Notes: a model not told the origin generated them from the sequence alone. A DNA stretch of 64,000 nt from Sphingomonas hengshuiensis (GCF_000935025.1 NZ_CP010836.1:1612001-1676000), one strand, 5' to 3'. Counted from the stretch's first letter, positions 46,636 through 56,702 are shown. Numbers and translations are program-made.

Positions 46636-47928
46636 ATGAGTACTGGTTTCGATCGCGACCCCGATGAATTTTCGCGCGGAGCAAAGGCGGCTGTCGTCTA
46701 TCCCGACATGGGCGGCAGCTCGCGTGACGCCGATGCGCGTCTCGAGGAGACCGCCGGTCTCGCCGCAGCGATCGGAATCCACGTGCGCGAAAAGGTTGCG
46801 CTCCGCATCCGCAGCCCCAAGCCGGGGACGCTGATCGGATCGGGGCAGGTCGAGGCGCTGGCCGAGACCGTGCGCGACCAGGAACTCCAGCTTGCGGTGT
46901 TCGACGCCAGCCTGACGCCGGTGCAGCAGCGCAATCTGGAGACTGCGCTCGGCTGCAAGGTCATCGACCGTACCGGGCTCATCCTCGAAATCTTCGGCGA
47001 GCGCGCGCGCACTGCCGAGGGGCGGCTCCAGGTCGAGCTGGCGCATCTCGATTATCAGGCGGGGCGGCTGGTGCGCAGCTGGACCCATCTCGAACGGCAG
47101 CGGGGTGGATTCGGCTTTCTCGGCGGTCCGGGCGAAACCCAGATCGAGGCCGATCGCCGGCTGATCCGCGATCGCATGGCGCGGCTTCGGCGCGAACTCG
47201 ATCAGGTCAGCCGCACGCGCTCGCTCCATCGTGACCGCCGCCAGCGTGCGCCGTGGCCGGTGATCGCGCTGGTCGGCTATACCAATGCCGGCAAGTCGAC
47301 GCTGTTCAACCGACTGACCGGCGCCGACGTGATGGCGGAGAATTTGCTGTTCGCGACGCTCGACCCCACGCTGCGCCAGATTGCGCTGCCGGGGATCGAC
47401 AAGGCGATTCTGTCCGACACCGTGGGCTTCGTCTCCGAACTGCCGACCCAGCTCGTGGCGGCGTTCAAGGCGACGCTCGAGGAGGTGGTCTCGGCCGACC
47501 TCCTGATCCACGTCCGCGACGTCGCGCATCCCGACAGCGAAGCGCAGAAGGACGATGTCGAGCAGGTGCTGTCCGACATCGGCGTCGCGGAGGAGACTCC
47601 GCGGTTCGAAGCGTGGAACAAGCTCGACCTGCTGGATGCCGACTCCCGAGCGTATCTGACCGCGGAGGCGGCGAAGCGCGACGACGTCATGCCGATTTCC
47701 GCGATCACCGGCGAAGGCGTCGATGCGCTGGTCGAAGCCGTCGCCGCGCGGCTGACCCAGGGGCACCGCCGCTACCATATCGAACTCGACCCCGCCGATG
47801 GGGCAGGGGCGGCGTGGCTGCATCAGCATGGCGAGGTGCTCGAACAATCGATCGCCGACGACCGCGCGCTGTACGAAGTCCGCATGGCGCCACGCGACTA
47901 TGATCGGTTCTGGCTGAGGGCGGGCTAA
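46636..47928 (+). CDS. hflX: GTPase HflX
   Basis: This ribosome-associated GTPase rescues or splits stalled ribosomes after heat stress. It is 430 residues. The N-terminal HflX domain (KPGTLIGSGQVEALAE) and the linker GGFGFLGGPGETQIE come first. The G domain follows, with G1 GYTNAGKST near 215, G3 DTVGF and G4 NKLD. It follows hfq by 11 bp. The hfq-hflX pair is widely conserved. Confidence 0.96.
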   Translation: MSTGFDRDPDEFSRGAKAAVVYPDMGGSSRDADARLEETAGLAAAIGIHVREKVALRIRSPKPGTLIGSGQVEALAETVRDQELQLAVFDASLTPVQQRNLETALGCKVIDRTGLILEIFGERARTAEGRLQVELAHLDYQAGRLVRSWTHLERQRGGFGFLGGPGETQIEADRRLIRDRMARLRRELDQVSRTRSLHRDRRQRAPWPVIALVGYTNAGKSTLFNRLTGADVMAENLLFATLDPTLRQIALPGIDKAILSDTVGFVSELPTQLVAAFKATLEEVVSADLLIHVRDVAHPDSEAQKDDVEQVLSDIGVAEETPRFEAWNKLDLLDADSRAYLTAEAAKRDDVMPISAITGEGVDALVEAVAARLTQGHRRYHIELDPADGAGAAWLHQHGEVLEQSIADDRALYEVRMAPRDYDRFWLRAG

Positions 47929-48695
47929 GCCGCCGCGTCGGCCTTGACCTGCTGCCACAGCGCTTCCTGCGCATCGAGATCGAGCCCGGCGATGCTCCCG
48001 CCTGCGCGCGCCTCCATCGCCTTGAAACGGCCTTCGAACTTCGCGTTGGCCGCGCGGAGCGCAGCCTCGGGCTCGATGCCGAGCTTGCGCGCCCAATTGA
48101 CCACCGCGAACAACAGGTCACCAATCTCTTCCTCGCGGTGCGCTTGCGACAGGGCCGCCTCCACCTCGGCGATTTCCTCGTCGACCTTGGCGCGCGCGCC
48201 GCTCGGGTCGGGCCAGTCGAACCCGGTGCGCGCGGCGCGCTTCTGGAGCTTTTCCGCGCGGAGCAGCGCGGGCATGCCCAGCGCGACTCCGTCCAGCGCG
48301 CTTTCCGCGCCCTTGCGCCCGCGCTCCTCGGCCTTGATCTGCTCCCACAGATAATGCCCCCCCTCGGTCGCGTCGCCAAAGATATGCGGGTGGCGGCGCT
48401 CCATCTTTTCGCTGATCGCCGCCACGACGTCGGCCAGCGCGAAATGCCCCGCTTCCTCGGCGATGCGGCTGTGGAACACGACCTGGAGGAGAAGGTCGCC
48501 CAGTTCGTCCTTGAGTTCGGAAATGTCGCCGCGCGCAATGGCGTCGGCGACTTCATAGGCTTCCTCGATCGTGTAGGGCGCGATCGTGTCGAACGTCTGG
48601 ACGCTATCCCATTCGCACCCCCGCTCGGGATCGCGCAGCCGCGCCATGATCGCGACCAGGCGTTCGATATCGGGACCGGGGGTAGTGCTGGGCAT
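47925..48695 (-). CDS. mazG: Nucleoside triphosphate pyrophosphohydrolase MazG
   Basis: This housecleaning enzyme hydrolyses non-canonical or excess NTPs to NMP and PPi. It is 256 residues with two MazG repeats. The first repeat has the metal motifs TIEEAYEVADAI and ELKDELGDLLLQV, and the second has VDEEIAEVEAAL and EEEIGDLLFAVVN. The real start is the ATG at 48695 (MPSTTPGPDIERL); the frame beyond is antisense to the symporter gene. Its stop overlaps the convergent hflX stop by 4 nt. Confidence 0.95.
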   Translation of the reverse strand: MPSTTPGPDIERLVAIMARLRDPERGCEWDSVQTFDTIAPYTIEEAYEVADAIARGDISELKDELGDLLLQVVFHSRIAEEAGHFALADVVAAISEKMERRHPHIFGDATEGGHYLWEQIKAEERGRKGAESALDGVALGMPALLRAEKLQKRAARTGFDWPDPSGARAKVDEEIAEVEAALSQAHREEEIGDLLFAVVNWARKLGIEPEAALRAANAKFEGRFKAMEARAGGSIAGLDLDAQEALWQQVKADAAA

Positions 48696-48800
48696 GTATG
48701 CGCTTTCTAAAGGGCGGGGCGCAGCCATAGCAGCACGCCGTAACCCGTTGAAGCCTCGCGCCGCTTGTCTTCGCGGTCGCGCGATGACATTCGGGCCCGC

Positions 48801-50159
48801 GTGAAGGACCGCCCGACAATACGCATCGCGCGCCCGCGGCTGTTGCTGTTCGCGTTCGGCGACTTCGCGTTCAACCTCTACTGGCAGAGCATCATGCTCT
48901 TCCTGCTGTTCTACTATACCGAGGTGCTGCGCCTGCCGGTCGGGCTGGCGGCGGCGACCTATCTGGTGGCGCTGTTCTGGGACGGGGTGGTGAGCCTTGC
49001 CGTCGGCGTGCTGGCGGATCGACTGCGCGAGACGATCGGCTATCGACGGCTTTTGCTGTTCGGGCCCGTCCCGCTGGGGGTGAGTTTCGTCCTCGCCTAT
49101 CTGCCCCCGTCGACGCACGGAAGCTGGGCCGCCGCCGCGGTGCTGGGTACGCACCTGCTGTTCCGCACCGGCTATGCGCTGGTCAACATCCCCTATCTGG
49201 CGATGACTGCGCGCGTGACGGCGGACAGCGGCGACCGCGCGCTGCTCGCGGGGGCGCGGATGCTGTTCGGGGCTGCAGCGCTGCTGGCGGTGACGCTGGG
49301 GACAGTGCCGCTGGGCGGCTGGATCAGCGGCAGCGGTAATCCCGCGACGATCTACCTTGCCGCGGCGGGGCTGTTCGCCGCAGTCGGTACCGCGATCCTG
49401 ATGGCGGTCGCGCTGTTCGTGCCCGAAGTCGTCGCCGATCCCATAGTTCGGCAGCGCCCCTCGCTGCGCGCAGCCAGCGCCAGCCTGGCGCGCAACCGCG
49501 CGTTCGTGACACTCAATCTCGCCATGGCGTGCATCGTGATCGCCTCGACGATCCTCACCAAATCGGTGCTCTATTTCTACAAATACGGGTTCGGCGACGA
49601 GGCTGCGGGACATTTCGCGCTCGCGTCGATGGGGACGGTCGGTCTCGTCGCCGTGCCGATCTGGACTTTGGTGTGCCGCGGGCTCGGGGGGCGTGCGACA
49701 TGGTTGCTGTGCAGCGGGCTCGCCGTCGCGCTCCTCGCCGGTTTCGCGGCGTTCCGGATCGGGGACCCGCGCGCGATGCAAGGGTTCCTCACGGCGATGC
49801 AGGCTGCGCTGATCGGGCTCCACATCGTGTTCTGGGCGATGCTGCCCAACACCGTCGAATATGGCGAGCGATCGAGCGGGCTGCGGCTCGAAGGCGCAGT
49901 ATTCGGCGTTGCCACTCTGCTGCAGCGCGTGGCGATGGGCGCCGCCACGGGGGTGTTCGGGATTGCCCTGGCCGCTACCGGCTACCGTGCGGACAGCGCG
50001 CCGACGCCCGCGACGATCGAAGGCCTGCGCCTGATCGTCGCGGTGCCGCCGCTCCTGTTCGTCGCGCTCGCGGCGGGGCTGATGGTGCTCAACCCGCTCA
50101 CCCGCCGCGCGCACGCCGCGATCGTCGACGAACTGTCCCGCACGCGCCGCGAGCGCTAG
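48801..50159 (+). CDS. GPH-family sugar:cation symporter
   Basis: This 12-helix secondary transporter of about 452 residues resembles melibiose and glucuronide carriers. FGDFAFNLYWQSIMLFLLFYY opens helix 1, and VEYGERSSGLRLEGAVFGV corresponds to the conserved late cytoplasmic loop. No ribosome site is clear; I used the GTG at 48801, and a TTG at 48765 is the longer option. It converges on the GH3 beta-glucosidase gene with a 4-bp overlap. It probably imports the disaccharide or glucose produced by the glycosidases of this locus. Confidence 0.85.
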   Translation: MKDRPTIRIARPRLLLFAFGDFAFNLYWQSIMLFLLFYYTEVLRLPVGLAAATYLVALFWDGVVSLAVGVLADRLRETIGYRRLLLFGPVPLGVSFVLAYLPPSTHGSWAAAAVLGTHLLFRTGYALVNIPYLAMTARVTADSGDRALLAGARMLFGAAALLAVTLGTVPLGGWISGSGNPATIYLAAAGLFAAVGTAILMAVALFVPEVVADPIVRQRPSLRAASASLARNRAFVTLNLAMACIVIASTILTKSVLYFYKYGFGDEAAGHFALASMGTVGLVAVPIWTLVCRGLGGRATWLLCSGLAVALLAGFAAFRIGDPRAMQGFLTAMQAALIGLHIVFWAMLPNTVEYGERSSGLRLEGAVFGVATLLQRVAMGAATGVFGIALAATGYRADSAPTPATIEGLRLIVAVPPLLFVALAAGLMVLNPLTRRAHAAIVDELSRTRRER

Positions 50160-52441
50160 CCGGCCGCCAGCTCGAAGCGCCCGTGCAGACCCTCGGCTTC
50201 GGCGGAGGGCGCGATCCACAGATCGAACGCGCCGGGTTCCGCAATCGGGCGATTGTCCCGACCGATGAACATCAGGTCGCGGCGGGACAGCGTGAACAGC
50301 ACCTCGCGCGCCTCGCCCGGTGCCAGCGCGATCTTGCGGAAGCCCTTGAGCTGGCGCACCGGGCGCGTGATGCCCGCGGTGCGGTCGCGGATGTAGAGCT
50401 GCGCGACTTCCTCGATCGCCCGGCTGCCGGAATTGCGCAGCGTCGCCCGCACCGACAGCGTGCCGTCCCACGCCAGCTGCGGAGCATGCGCCAGCCCCGA
50501 ATAGTCGACGCGGCCATAGCTCAGCCCATGGCCGAACGGATACAGCGCCGAGTTCGGCACGCCCCGATAATGCGCCTTATATTCGGTCAGCGGACCGTCC
50601 GGATTGGGGCGCCCCGTCGGCTTGTGATCGTAGTGATAGGGGGCCTGCCCGCTCGCCCGCGGGAAGCTGACCGGCAGCCGGCCCGAGGGGCTGTAGGCGC
50701 CGTACAGCACATCGGCGATCGCCGGTCCGGTCTCGGTCCCGAGGAACCAGCTCACCAGGATCGCGGGCGCAGCGGCCACGGCGCCGTCGAGCGCGAGCGC
50801 GCGCCCGTTCTTTAGCAGCACCACGACCGGCTTGCCGGTCGCCGCCACCGCTTCGGCCAGCGCGCGTTGCGGGGCAGGGACGACGGTCTCGGTCACCGAC
50901 TGCGCCTCGCCCGACATCCGGGTGCCCTCGCCGATCGCGAGGATCACGACATCGGCTGCACGCGCCGCGGCGACCGCCGCTTCGATGCCGCCCGCAATCG
51001 GCTCCTCGATACCCGAACCTTCAGTCACGCTGATCAGGTCTGGCCGCGCCGCAGCGGCGCGCATTCCGGTCGCCAGGTCGATCGCCTGCCTATCGTCGCC
51101 ATAGACGCACCACGGCCCGACCAGATCATGCTGCCCGGACGCGAACGGACCGATCAGCGCGACGCGGCGGTCCTTGGCGAGCGGCAACAGGTCGCCGTCA
51201 TTCTTGAGCAGCACCATCGAACGCCGCGCAACTTCGCGCGCCAGCGTGCGATGCGGCTTCGACAGGACCACCGCCTTTTCGCGGCGCGGGTCGGCGCGGC
51301 GGAACGGGTCGTCGAACAGCCCCAGCCTGGCCTTCACCGCCAGCACGCGGCGCACCGCCTGATCCAGCCGCGCCATCGGCACGTCGCCCGACGCGACCAG
51401 CTCGGGCAGGTGCTGCAGGTAGAATCCGCTCTGCATGCTCATGTCGACCCCGGCCAGGAACGCGAGGCGAGTCGCGTCGCGCGCATCGGCGGCAAAGCCA
51501 TGGGCGATCATCTCCTCGTCGCCGGTATAATCCGACACGACCAGCCCATCGAATTTCCATTCGCCGCGCAGCACGTCGTCGAGCAGCCAGGCATTGCCGG
51601 TGGCAGGAATGCCCGAAAGCTCGTTGAACGCCGCCATCACCGACAGCGCGCCCGCGTCGAGTGCGGCTTCGAACGGCGGGAAATAGACGTCGCGCAGCGT
51701 GCGTTCGGAGACATCGACGGTGTTATAGTCGAGCCCGCCTTCCGCCGCGCCATAGGCGGCGAAATGCTTGGCGCATGCCAGCACCGAATCGCGGGCGGTC
51801 AGCGTCTTGCCCTGGAACCCGCGGACACGCGCAGTGGCGAACAGGTTGCCGAGGTGCACGTCCTCGCCCGCCCCCTCGACACCGCGACCCCAGCGCGCGT
51901 CGCGGGCGATGTCGACCATCGGCGCGAAGGTCCAGTCGATCCCCGCCGCTGCGGCTTCGACGGCCGCCACGCGCGCGCTGCGTTCGGCGAGGTCGGGTTC
52001 CCAGCTCGCGGCTTCGCCCAGCGGAACGGGGAATATCGTGCGATGGCCATGGATCACGTCGGCGGCGAAGATCAGCGGGATTTTGAGCCGCGACTCGCGC
52101 ATCGCGACGGTCTGCATCTGGCGCGTCATCTCAGCGCCATTGCCGTTGAACACCCCGGTCAGCTGGCCGCGGCGGACCTGGTCGAGTTGCTGCGCGAAAC
52201 TGGCGCCCGCAGAGGGCGGGTTGAGCGCGGTTGCGGCAGAGCCCGCCCATGCCGCGGCCATCAATGTCAGCTGGCCGGCCTTTTCCTCCACTGTCATCTT
52301 CGCAATCAGCGATTCGATGAATGCCGGGGCGGGGGCGTCCTGCGCCGCCTGGATCAGCGCGCGCGCCGGGCTGGACGCCCATGCGGCGATCGCGCCGGCA
52401 CCCATCAACGCGGCGCGGCGAGATACCAGTGACTTCAACAT
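50156..52441 (-). CDS. bglX: GH3 beta-glucosidase (BglX type)
   Basis: This 761-residue glycoside hydrolase removes terminal beta-linked glucose. A twin-arginine signal (VSRRAALMGAGAIAAW) targets it to the periplasm by Tat. The (beta/alpha)8 domain contains KHFAAYGAAEGG, with the nucleophile Asp in VVSDYTGDEEM near residue 302. The alpha/beta sandwich and a C-terminal fibronectin-III-like domain follow (SYHF-type YGLSYGRVDYSG onward). It is transcribed divergently from the lacI gene, with two operator-like palindromes between. Oligosaccharides from the GH144-type enzyme are the likely substrate. Confidence 0.94.
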   Translation of the reverse strand: MLKSLVSRRAALMGAGAIAAWASSPARALIQAAQDAPAPAFIESLIAKMTVEEKAGQLTLMAAAWAGSAATALNPPSAGASFAQQLDQVRRGQLTGVFNGNGAEMTRQMQTVAMRESRLKIPLIFAADVIHGHRTIFPVPLGEAASWEPDLAERSARVAAVEAAAAGIDWTFAPMVDIARDARWGRGVEGAGEDVHLGNLFATARVRGFQGKTLTARDSVLACAKHFAAYGAAEGGLDYNTVDVSERTLRDVYFPPFEAALDAGALSVMAAFNELSGIPATGNAWLLDDVLRGEWKFDGLVVSDYTGDEEMIAHGFAADARDATRLAFLAGVDMSMQSGFYLQHLPELVASGDVPMARLDQAVRRVLAVKARLGLFDDPFRRADPRREKAVVLSKPHRTLAREVARRSMVLLKNDGDLLPLAKDRRVALIGPFASGQHDLVGPWCVYGDDRQAIDLATGMRAAAARPDLISVTEGSGIEEPIAGGIEAAVAAARAADVVILAIGEGTRMSGEAQSVTETVVPAPQRALAEAVAATGKPVVVLLKNGRALALDGAVAAAPAILVSWFLGTETGPAIADVLYGAYSPSGRLPVSFPRASGQAPYHYDHKPTGRPNPDGPLTEYKAHYRGVPNSALYPFGHGLSYGRVDYSGLAHAPQLAWDGTLSVRATLRNSGSRAIEEVAQLYIRDRTAGITRPVRQLKGFRKIALAPGEAREVLFTLSRRDLMFIGRDNRPIAEPGAFDLWIAPSAEAEGLHGRFELAAG

Positions 52442-52537
52442 CTTAAATCCTTCTCCTACGGACTAGCCTGAGGAATTTCAGTCGGTGATGGCGGCGCCCT
52501 AAACGGGGCTAAGTCATTTTTTGCTTGGGCTGCAACC

Positions 52538-52551
52538 TGTAACCGGTTACA
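52538..52551. promoter_or_regulatory. LacI-family operator, site 1 (perfect palindrome)
   Basis: TGTAACCGGTTACA is a perfect 14-bp palindrome with the central CG typical of LacI-family operators, and fits TGNAANCGNTTNCA. It lies 97 bp upstream of bglX and 108 bp upstream of the lacI-type gene. Confidence 0.8.
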
Positions 52552-52573
52552 TAGCACGCAGCCCGGGCGACAG

Positions 52574-52587
52574 TGCAACCGCTTTCA
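52574..52587. promoter_or_regulatory. LacI-family operator, site 2
   Basis: TGCAACCGCTTTCA fits the same TGNAANCGNTTNCA pattern, with imperfect symmetry outside the fixed bases. Its centre is 36 bp from that of site 1. Confidence 0.65.
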
Positions 52588-52658
52588 CATCCGTCGAGAC
52601 CCAGGCAGGGACAAAGCCTCAGCGCGGAAGACATGCGCGGGCGGGAGAGTGGCGACCA

Positions 52659-53651
52659 ATGGCACAGGTTACGATTCGCGATGTGGCGCGGGTGGCGGAT
52701 GTTTCCGTCGCCTCGGTGTCGCGCGCGATGAACGGGCTGGACAATGTCCACCCCGATACCCGCGCCCGCGTCCTCGCCGCCGCCGCGCAGCTCGGCTATG
52801 TCCCTCACGCTGGCGCCCGCAACCTCAGCATGGCGCGGGCGCATGCGATCGGCGTGGTGCTTCCCGATCTGCACGGCGAGTTCTTCTCCGAAATCGTGCG
52901 CGGCATGGACAAGGAAGCGAGCAGCCGTGGCTTCCAGCTTCTGCTGTCGAACATGCATCAGGACCCGGCCCAGGCGGGGCAGGCGCTGCGGGCGATGCGC
53001 GGGCGCGTCGACGGGCTGCTTATCATGGCGCCGCATCTCGACGCGTTCGACTTGCTGCGCGGGATGCCGGGCAACCTGCCGTCGGTCCTCGTGAACTGCC
53101 GGGCCGGGAGCGAGGTCGCGACGATCCTGGTCGACAATGTCGGCGGGTCGGACACGATGGTCCGCCATCTGCTCGCCAATGGCCACCGGGCGATCGCGCA
53201 TATCGCGGGCCCGCAGGGAAATCTTGATGCCGAGGAACGGCTGGCCGGGTTCCGCCTGTCGATGCGGCGCCATGCCGGAGTCGAGAACCCGTTGGTGCTT
53301 CCGGGCGACTTTCGCGAGGAGGCCGGGGCGGCTGCGGCGCGCGCGCTGATCGCGGGCGGGCAGCGCGTCGATGCGGTGTTCGCCGCGAACGACATGATGG
53401 CGATCGGCTGCCTGCTGGCGCTGCGCGAGGCTGGGGTCGACGTACCGGGCCGGATCGCGGTCGCCGGCTTCGACGATATTCCGGTGGCCCGGTATCTGGG
53501 CCTTACCACGATGCGGGTCCGCATCGCCGAGATCGGCGCCCGCGCCGTGTCGCGGCTCTGCGAGCGACTCGCGGGCGGGGGGATCCCCGCCACCACCGAA
53601 CTTCATGCGCCCGACATTGTCGCGCGAACAACGACGACCATGCGTGCCTGA
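52659..53651 (+). CDS. LacI-family transcriptional regulator
   Basis: This 330-residue repressor has the N-terminal helix-turn-helix VTIRDVARVADVSVASVSRA (about residues 4-23). The hinge NLSMARAHAIGVVLPDL and a periplasmic-binding-protein-like sugar domain follow, ending VAGFDDIPVARYLGLTTMR. The ATG at 52659 is chosen because it starts directly before the helix-turn-helix. It lies between bglX (divergent) and the TonB receptor gene (30 bp downstream, same strand). It probably controls both through the two palindromes upstream. Confidence 0.93.
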   Translation: MAQVTIRDVARVADVSVASVSRAMNGLDNVHPDTRARVLAAAAQLGYVPHAGARNLSMARAHAIGVVLPDLHGEFFSEIVRGMDKEASSRGFQLLLSNMHQDPAQAGQALRAMRGRVDGLLIMAPHLDAFDLLRGMPGNLPSVLVNCRAGSEVATILVDNVGGSDTMVRHLLANGHRAIAHIAGPQGNLDAEERLAGFRLSMRRHAGVENPLVLPGDFREEAGAAAARALIAGGQRVDAVFAANDMMAIGCLLALREAGVDVPGRIAVAGFDDIPVARYLGLTTMRVRIAEIGARAVSRLCERLAGGGIPATTELHAPDIVARTTTTMRA

Positions 53652-53681
53652 AGCGTACCGCTAGGGAAGAAGGACAACAGA

Positions 53682-56627
53682 GTGACAAACAACAGGGCGA
53701 GGGCGCTGCGCGCCTGGTTCGGCGCTGCGACGATTCTTGCCGGCGGCGCCGTGGTGCTGCCGACGATGGCCGTCGCGCAGGTGACAACGGGGCAGTTGCG
53801 CGGGCAGGTGATCGGCGCCGATGGCGCGCCCGCTGCGGGCACGGTCGTGACGGCGCGCAATACCGGCACCAACCAGACGCTGCGCACGACGACCGACGCC
53901 AATGGCGCCTATACGCTGACCGGGCTCCGTCCCGGCCCGTATGAAATCGTCGCGACCGCGGCGGAGCAGACCGTGCGCGAACTGATCCAGATCCAGATCG
54001 GCCAGGCCGCCAGCCTCGACCTGACGATCGCGGGCGACACCGGTACGGCGGTGGCCGACACCGACGAGATCGTCGTGACCGGTTCGCGCGTCAGCGAAAC
54101 GCGGACCAGCGAAGTCGCCACGAACGTCAGCCAGGAACAGATCCGCAAGCTGCCGCAGACCGATCGCAACTTCCTGTCCTTCGCGGCGCTCGCCCCGGGC
54201 GTGCGTTACAATGACAGCGAGACCAGCAAGGGCATCCAGTCGGGCGCCTCGACTGCCAGCCAGGTCAATGTGTTCATCGACGGCGTCAGCCTGAAGAATA
54301 AGCTGCGCGAGGGCGGCATCGCCGGCCAGCAGAACAGCCGCGGCAACCCCTTCGGCCAGCTCGCGGTGCAGGAATTCCGCGTCCTGACGCAGAACTACAA
54401 GGCCGAATATGAGCAGGCCGGATCGGCAATCATCACCGCGATCACCAAGTCGGGGACCAACGAGTTCCACGGCGAGGCGTTCGGCCAGTATACCGACAAG
54501 GGGCTCACGCAGAAGTCGTATTTCGACAAGCGCGACAACCGGCCCGAGCCCGAGTTCGAGCGCAAGCAATATGGCGTATCGCTGGGCGGCCCGATCATCC
54601 GGGACAAGCTGTTCTTCTTTGCCGCCTATGAAGGCAACGACCAGAACCGCGCCTTCAACGTCGACAGCACGGGTTCGGCGGAGGCCGTCGCCGAGTTCGA
54701 GAACGTGTCCGGGCGCCGGCTGTCGGAATTCGAAGGCGCGTTCGTCAGCCCGTTCCGCAGCGACTTCTACTTCGGCAAGCTGACGCTGACGCCGAGCACC
54801 GCCGATACGTTCGACCTGTCGTTCAGCCGTCGCCAGGAAACCGACATCCAGGGCTTTGGTGGCAACACCTCGTATGAATATGCCGAGAACAAGATCAACA
54901 AGGTCGATACCTACTTGTTCAAGTGGACGCATGTCGGCGAGAATTTCACCAACGAATTCAGCGCTAACTATCTGGATTACATCTTCAATCCGGTGTCGCT
55001 GAATCCGAATTCGGTCACCTACGACTATGCTTCGGTGATCCTGTTCGGCGGCCGCGAGTCAACGCGGCGTGAGGTCCAGAAGGGCCATACGCTGCGCAAC
55101 GACTTCACCTACACCGGGTTCGACAATCACGCGATCAAGGTCGGTGCGCGGGTCGAAGTGACCGACATCGAATTTGCGAACAACGCGCTGCTCCAGCCGC
55201 GCTATACGTTCCGCCGCGAGCCGAACAACAATCTCAGCTTCGCTTTCCCCGCCGAGGCGCGGCTGGGGCTGGGCAGCGGGTTGGTCCAGGGGTCGAACAC
55301 CCAGATCGGGCTGTACGCACAGGACGATTGGGATCTCACCAGTCGGCTCCAGCTCAATGTCGGCGTACGCTGGGATTACGAGACCAACGGCAACAACAAC
55401 GACTATCGCACCCCGGCATCCGCCGCTGCGGCGCTGCGTTCGTTGCCGGCCACATCCTATTTCAATCCCGAAAACTACATTAATGACGGCTCGAACCGCA
55501 AACCGTTCGCGGGTGCAATCGCGCCGCGCTTCGGCTTCTCCTGGGATATCACCGGCGATCGCTCGACGGTGTTTTTCGGCGGCTTCGGGCGCTATTATGA
55601 TCGCAACAACTTCAACAACACGATCGACGAACTGTCGCGCACGATCAATCCGGTCGGCGTGTTCCGCTTCTCGACCGATGGGCAGCCCCGCGGCGGACTC
55701 CCGACGATCCAGTGGAACCCATCCTATCTGACGCGCGATGGGCTTCTGGCTCTGCGCGCGAGCGCGGCCAGCGCCGGGCTGCCCGAACTGTTCGCGGTCA
55801 AGAACGACACCAAGCCGCCGGTGAACGACCAGATCAGCCTGGGCGTGCGGCAGCGGGTGGGCATCTTCCAGGCGTCGCTGACCGGCTCGTACCAGCGCGG
55901 GCGCAACGGCTACACCAATTTGCGCGCGACCCGGCTGAACAACGGGCTGGGCGGGTGCTGCGACACCTCGACGGTGGTTCCGCTGGGATACTCGAACGTG
56001 CTGATCGGCTATGACGGGCTCGATACGCGGTACAAGGCGATCTTCTTCACGCTCGACAAGACCTATACGGAGGCTTCGGGCTGGGGGTTCAACCTTGCCT
56101 ATACGCTGTCCAAGGGCGAGCAGAATGGCGGCGATCTGTTCAGCCTGGATGCGGTGACGCCCGACGATTATGGCTGGCGTCCGCGCAACGGCGACGAGCG
56201 GCACCGGCTGGTCATTTCGGGGCTGGTCGACCTGCCGCTCGGCTTCCAGCTATCGACGCTGACGACGCTGGGCAGTGGCCAGGCGTTCCGGGTGACCGAT
56301 GGCACGAACGGCGCCGAATCTGGCTTTAATGCCTTCACCGCGGGCTATCCCGAGAAGAACTGCATCAACGGCGTGTTCGCATATTGCGAAGTCAATGTCA
56401 GCCTCGCGAAGACGCTTCGGCTGTTCGGCAACCACGAGGTCGAGGCGGCAGTCGACGTATTGAACGCCTTCAACAACAAGAATTTCGAAGGTTTCGACGA
56501 CTTCTTCAACAACACGATCAACCCCGCCACCGGCCAGGTAACCGACACGCTCGACCCTGCGCGGATCGGTCGCAATACGATCACGCTGCCGCGCCGTATC
56601 CAGTTCCGGCTGAACTACCGCTTTTAA
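53682..56627 (+). CDS. TonB-dependent receptor with carboxypeptidase-regulatory-like domain (Oar type)
   Basis: This 981-residue outer-membrane importer has a signal peptide ending near AVA-Q at residue 33. A carboxypeptidase regulatory-like beta-sandwich follows (QLRGQVIGADGAPAAGTVVT, about 37-118), then a plug and a 22-strand barrel ending in Phe (FRLNYRF). DEIVVTGSRV marks the TonB-box region. Its position with lacI, GH3 and GH144 genes suggests glucan oligosaccharide uptake, although Oar-type receptors have other substrates elsewhere. The start is GTG, with AAGGA about 10 nt upstream. A strong terminator-like hairpin follows. Confidence 0.92.
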   Translation: MTNNRARALRAWFGAATILAGGAVVLPTMAVAQVTTGQLRGQVIGADGAPAAGTVVTARNTGTNQTLRTTTDANGAYTLTGLRPGPYEIVATAAEQTVRELIQIQIGQAASLDLTIAGDTGTAVADTDEIVVTGSRVSETRTSEVATNVSQEQIRKLPQTDRNFLSFAALAPGVRYNDSETSKGIQSGASTASQVNVFIDGVSLKNKLREGGIAGQQNSRGNPFGQLAVQEFRVLTQNYKAEYEQAGSAIITAITKSGTNEFHGEAFGQYTDKGLTQKSYFDKRDNRPEPEFERKQYGVSLGGPIIRDKLFFFAAYEGNDQNRAFNVDSTGSAEAVAEFENVSGRRLSEFEGAFVSPFRSDFYFGKLTLTPSTADTFDLSFSRRQETDIQGFGGNTSYEYAENKINKVDTYLFKWTHVGENFTNEFSANYLDYIFNPVSLNPNSVTYDYASVILFGGRESTRREVQKGHTLRNDFTYTGFDNHAIKVGARVEVTDIEFANNALLQPRYTFRREPNNNLSFAFPAEARLGLGSGLVQGSNTQIGLYAQDDWDLTSRLQLNVGVRWDYETNGNNNDYRTPASAAAALRSLPATSYFNPENYINDGSNRKPFAGAIAPRFGFSWDITGDRSTVFFGGFGRYYDRNNFNNTIDELSRTINPVGVFRFSTDGQPRGGLPTIQWNPSYLTRDGLLALRASAASAGLPELFAVKNDTKPPVNDQISLGVRQRVGIFQASLTGSYQRGRNGYTNLRATRLNNGLGGCCDTSTVVPLGYSNVLIGYDGLDTRYKAIFFTLDKTYTEASGWGFNLAYTLSKGEQNGGDLFSLDAVTPDDYGWRPRNGDERHRLVISGLVDLPLGFQLSTLTTLGSGQAFRVTDGTNGAESGFNAFTAGYPEKNCINGVFAYCEVNVSLAKTLRLFGNHEVEAAVDVLNAFNNKNFEGFDDFFNNTINPATGQVTDTLDPARIGRNTITLPRRIQFRLNYRF

Positions 56628-56641
56628 CTCGACCCTCCTCT

Positions 56642-56686
56642 GGCGGGGCCGCCGCTTCCCCCCTTTGTCGGCCCCGCCTCCTTTTT
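56642..56686 (+). terminator. Intrinsic terminator between receptor and GH144-type genes
   Basis: GGCGGGGCCG (56642-56651) pairs perfectly with CGGCCCCGCC (56669-56678), and five T follow at 56682-56686. It lies 15 nt after the receptor stop and should limit read-through into the next gene. Confidence 0.8.
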
Positions 56687-56702
56687 CAGGAGTCTCCGTA
56701 CC

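Noticed and set aside
47925..50471. 848-codon frame that would make a giant MazG fusion
   Set aside because: Only the last 256 codons are MazG; the rest is antisense to the GPH symporter gene.
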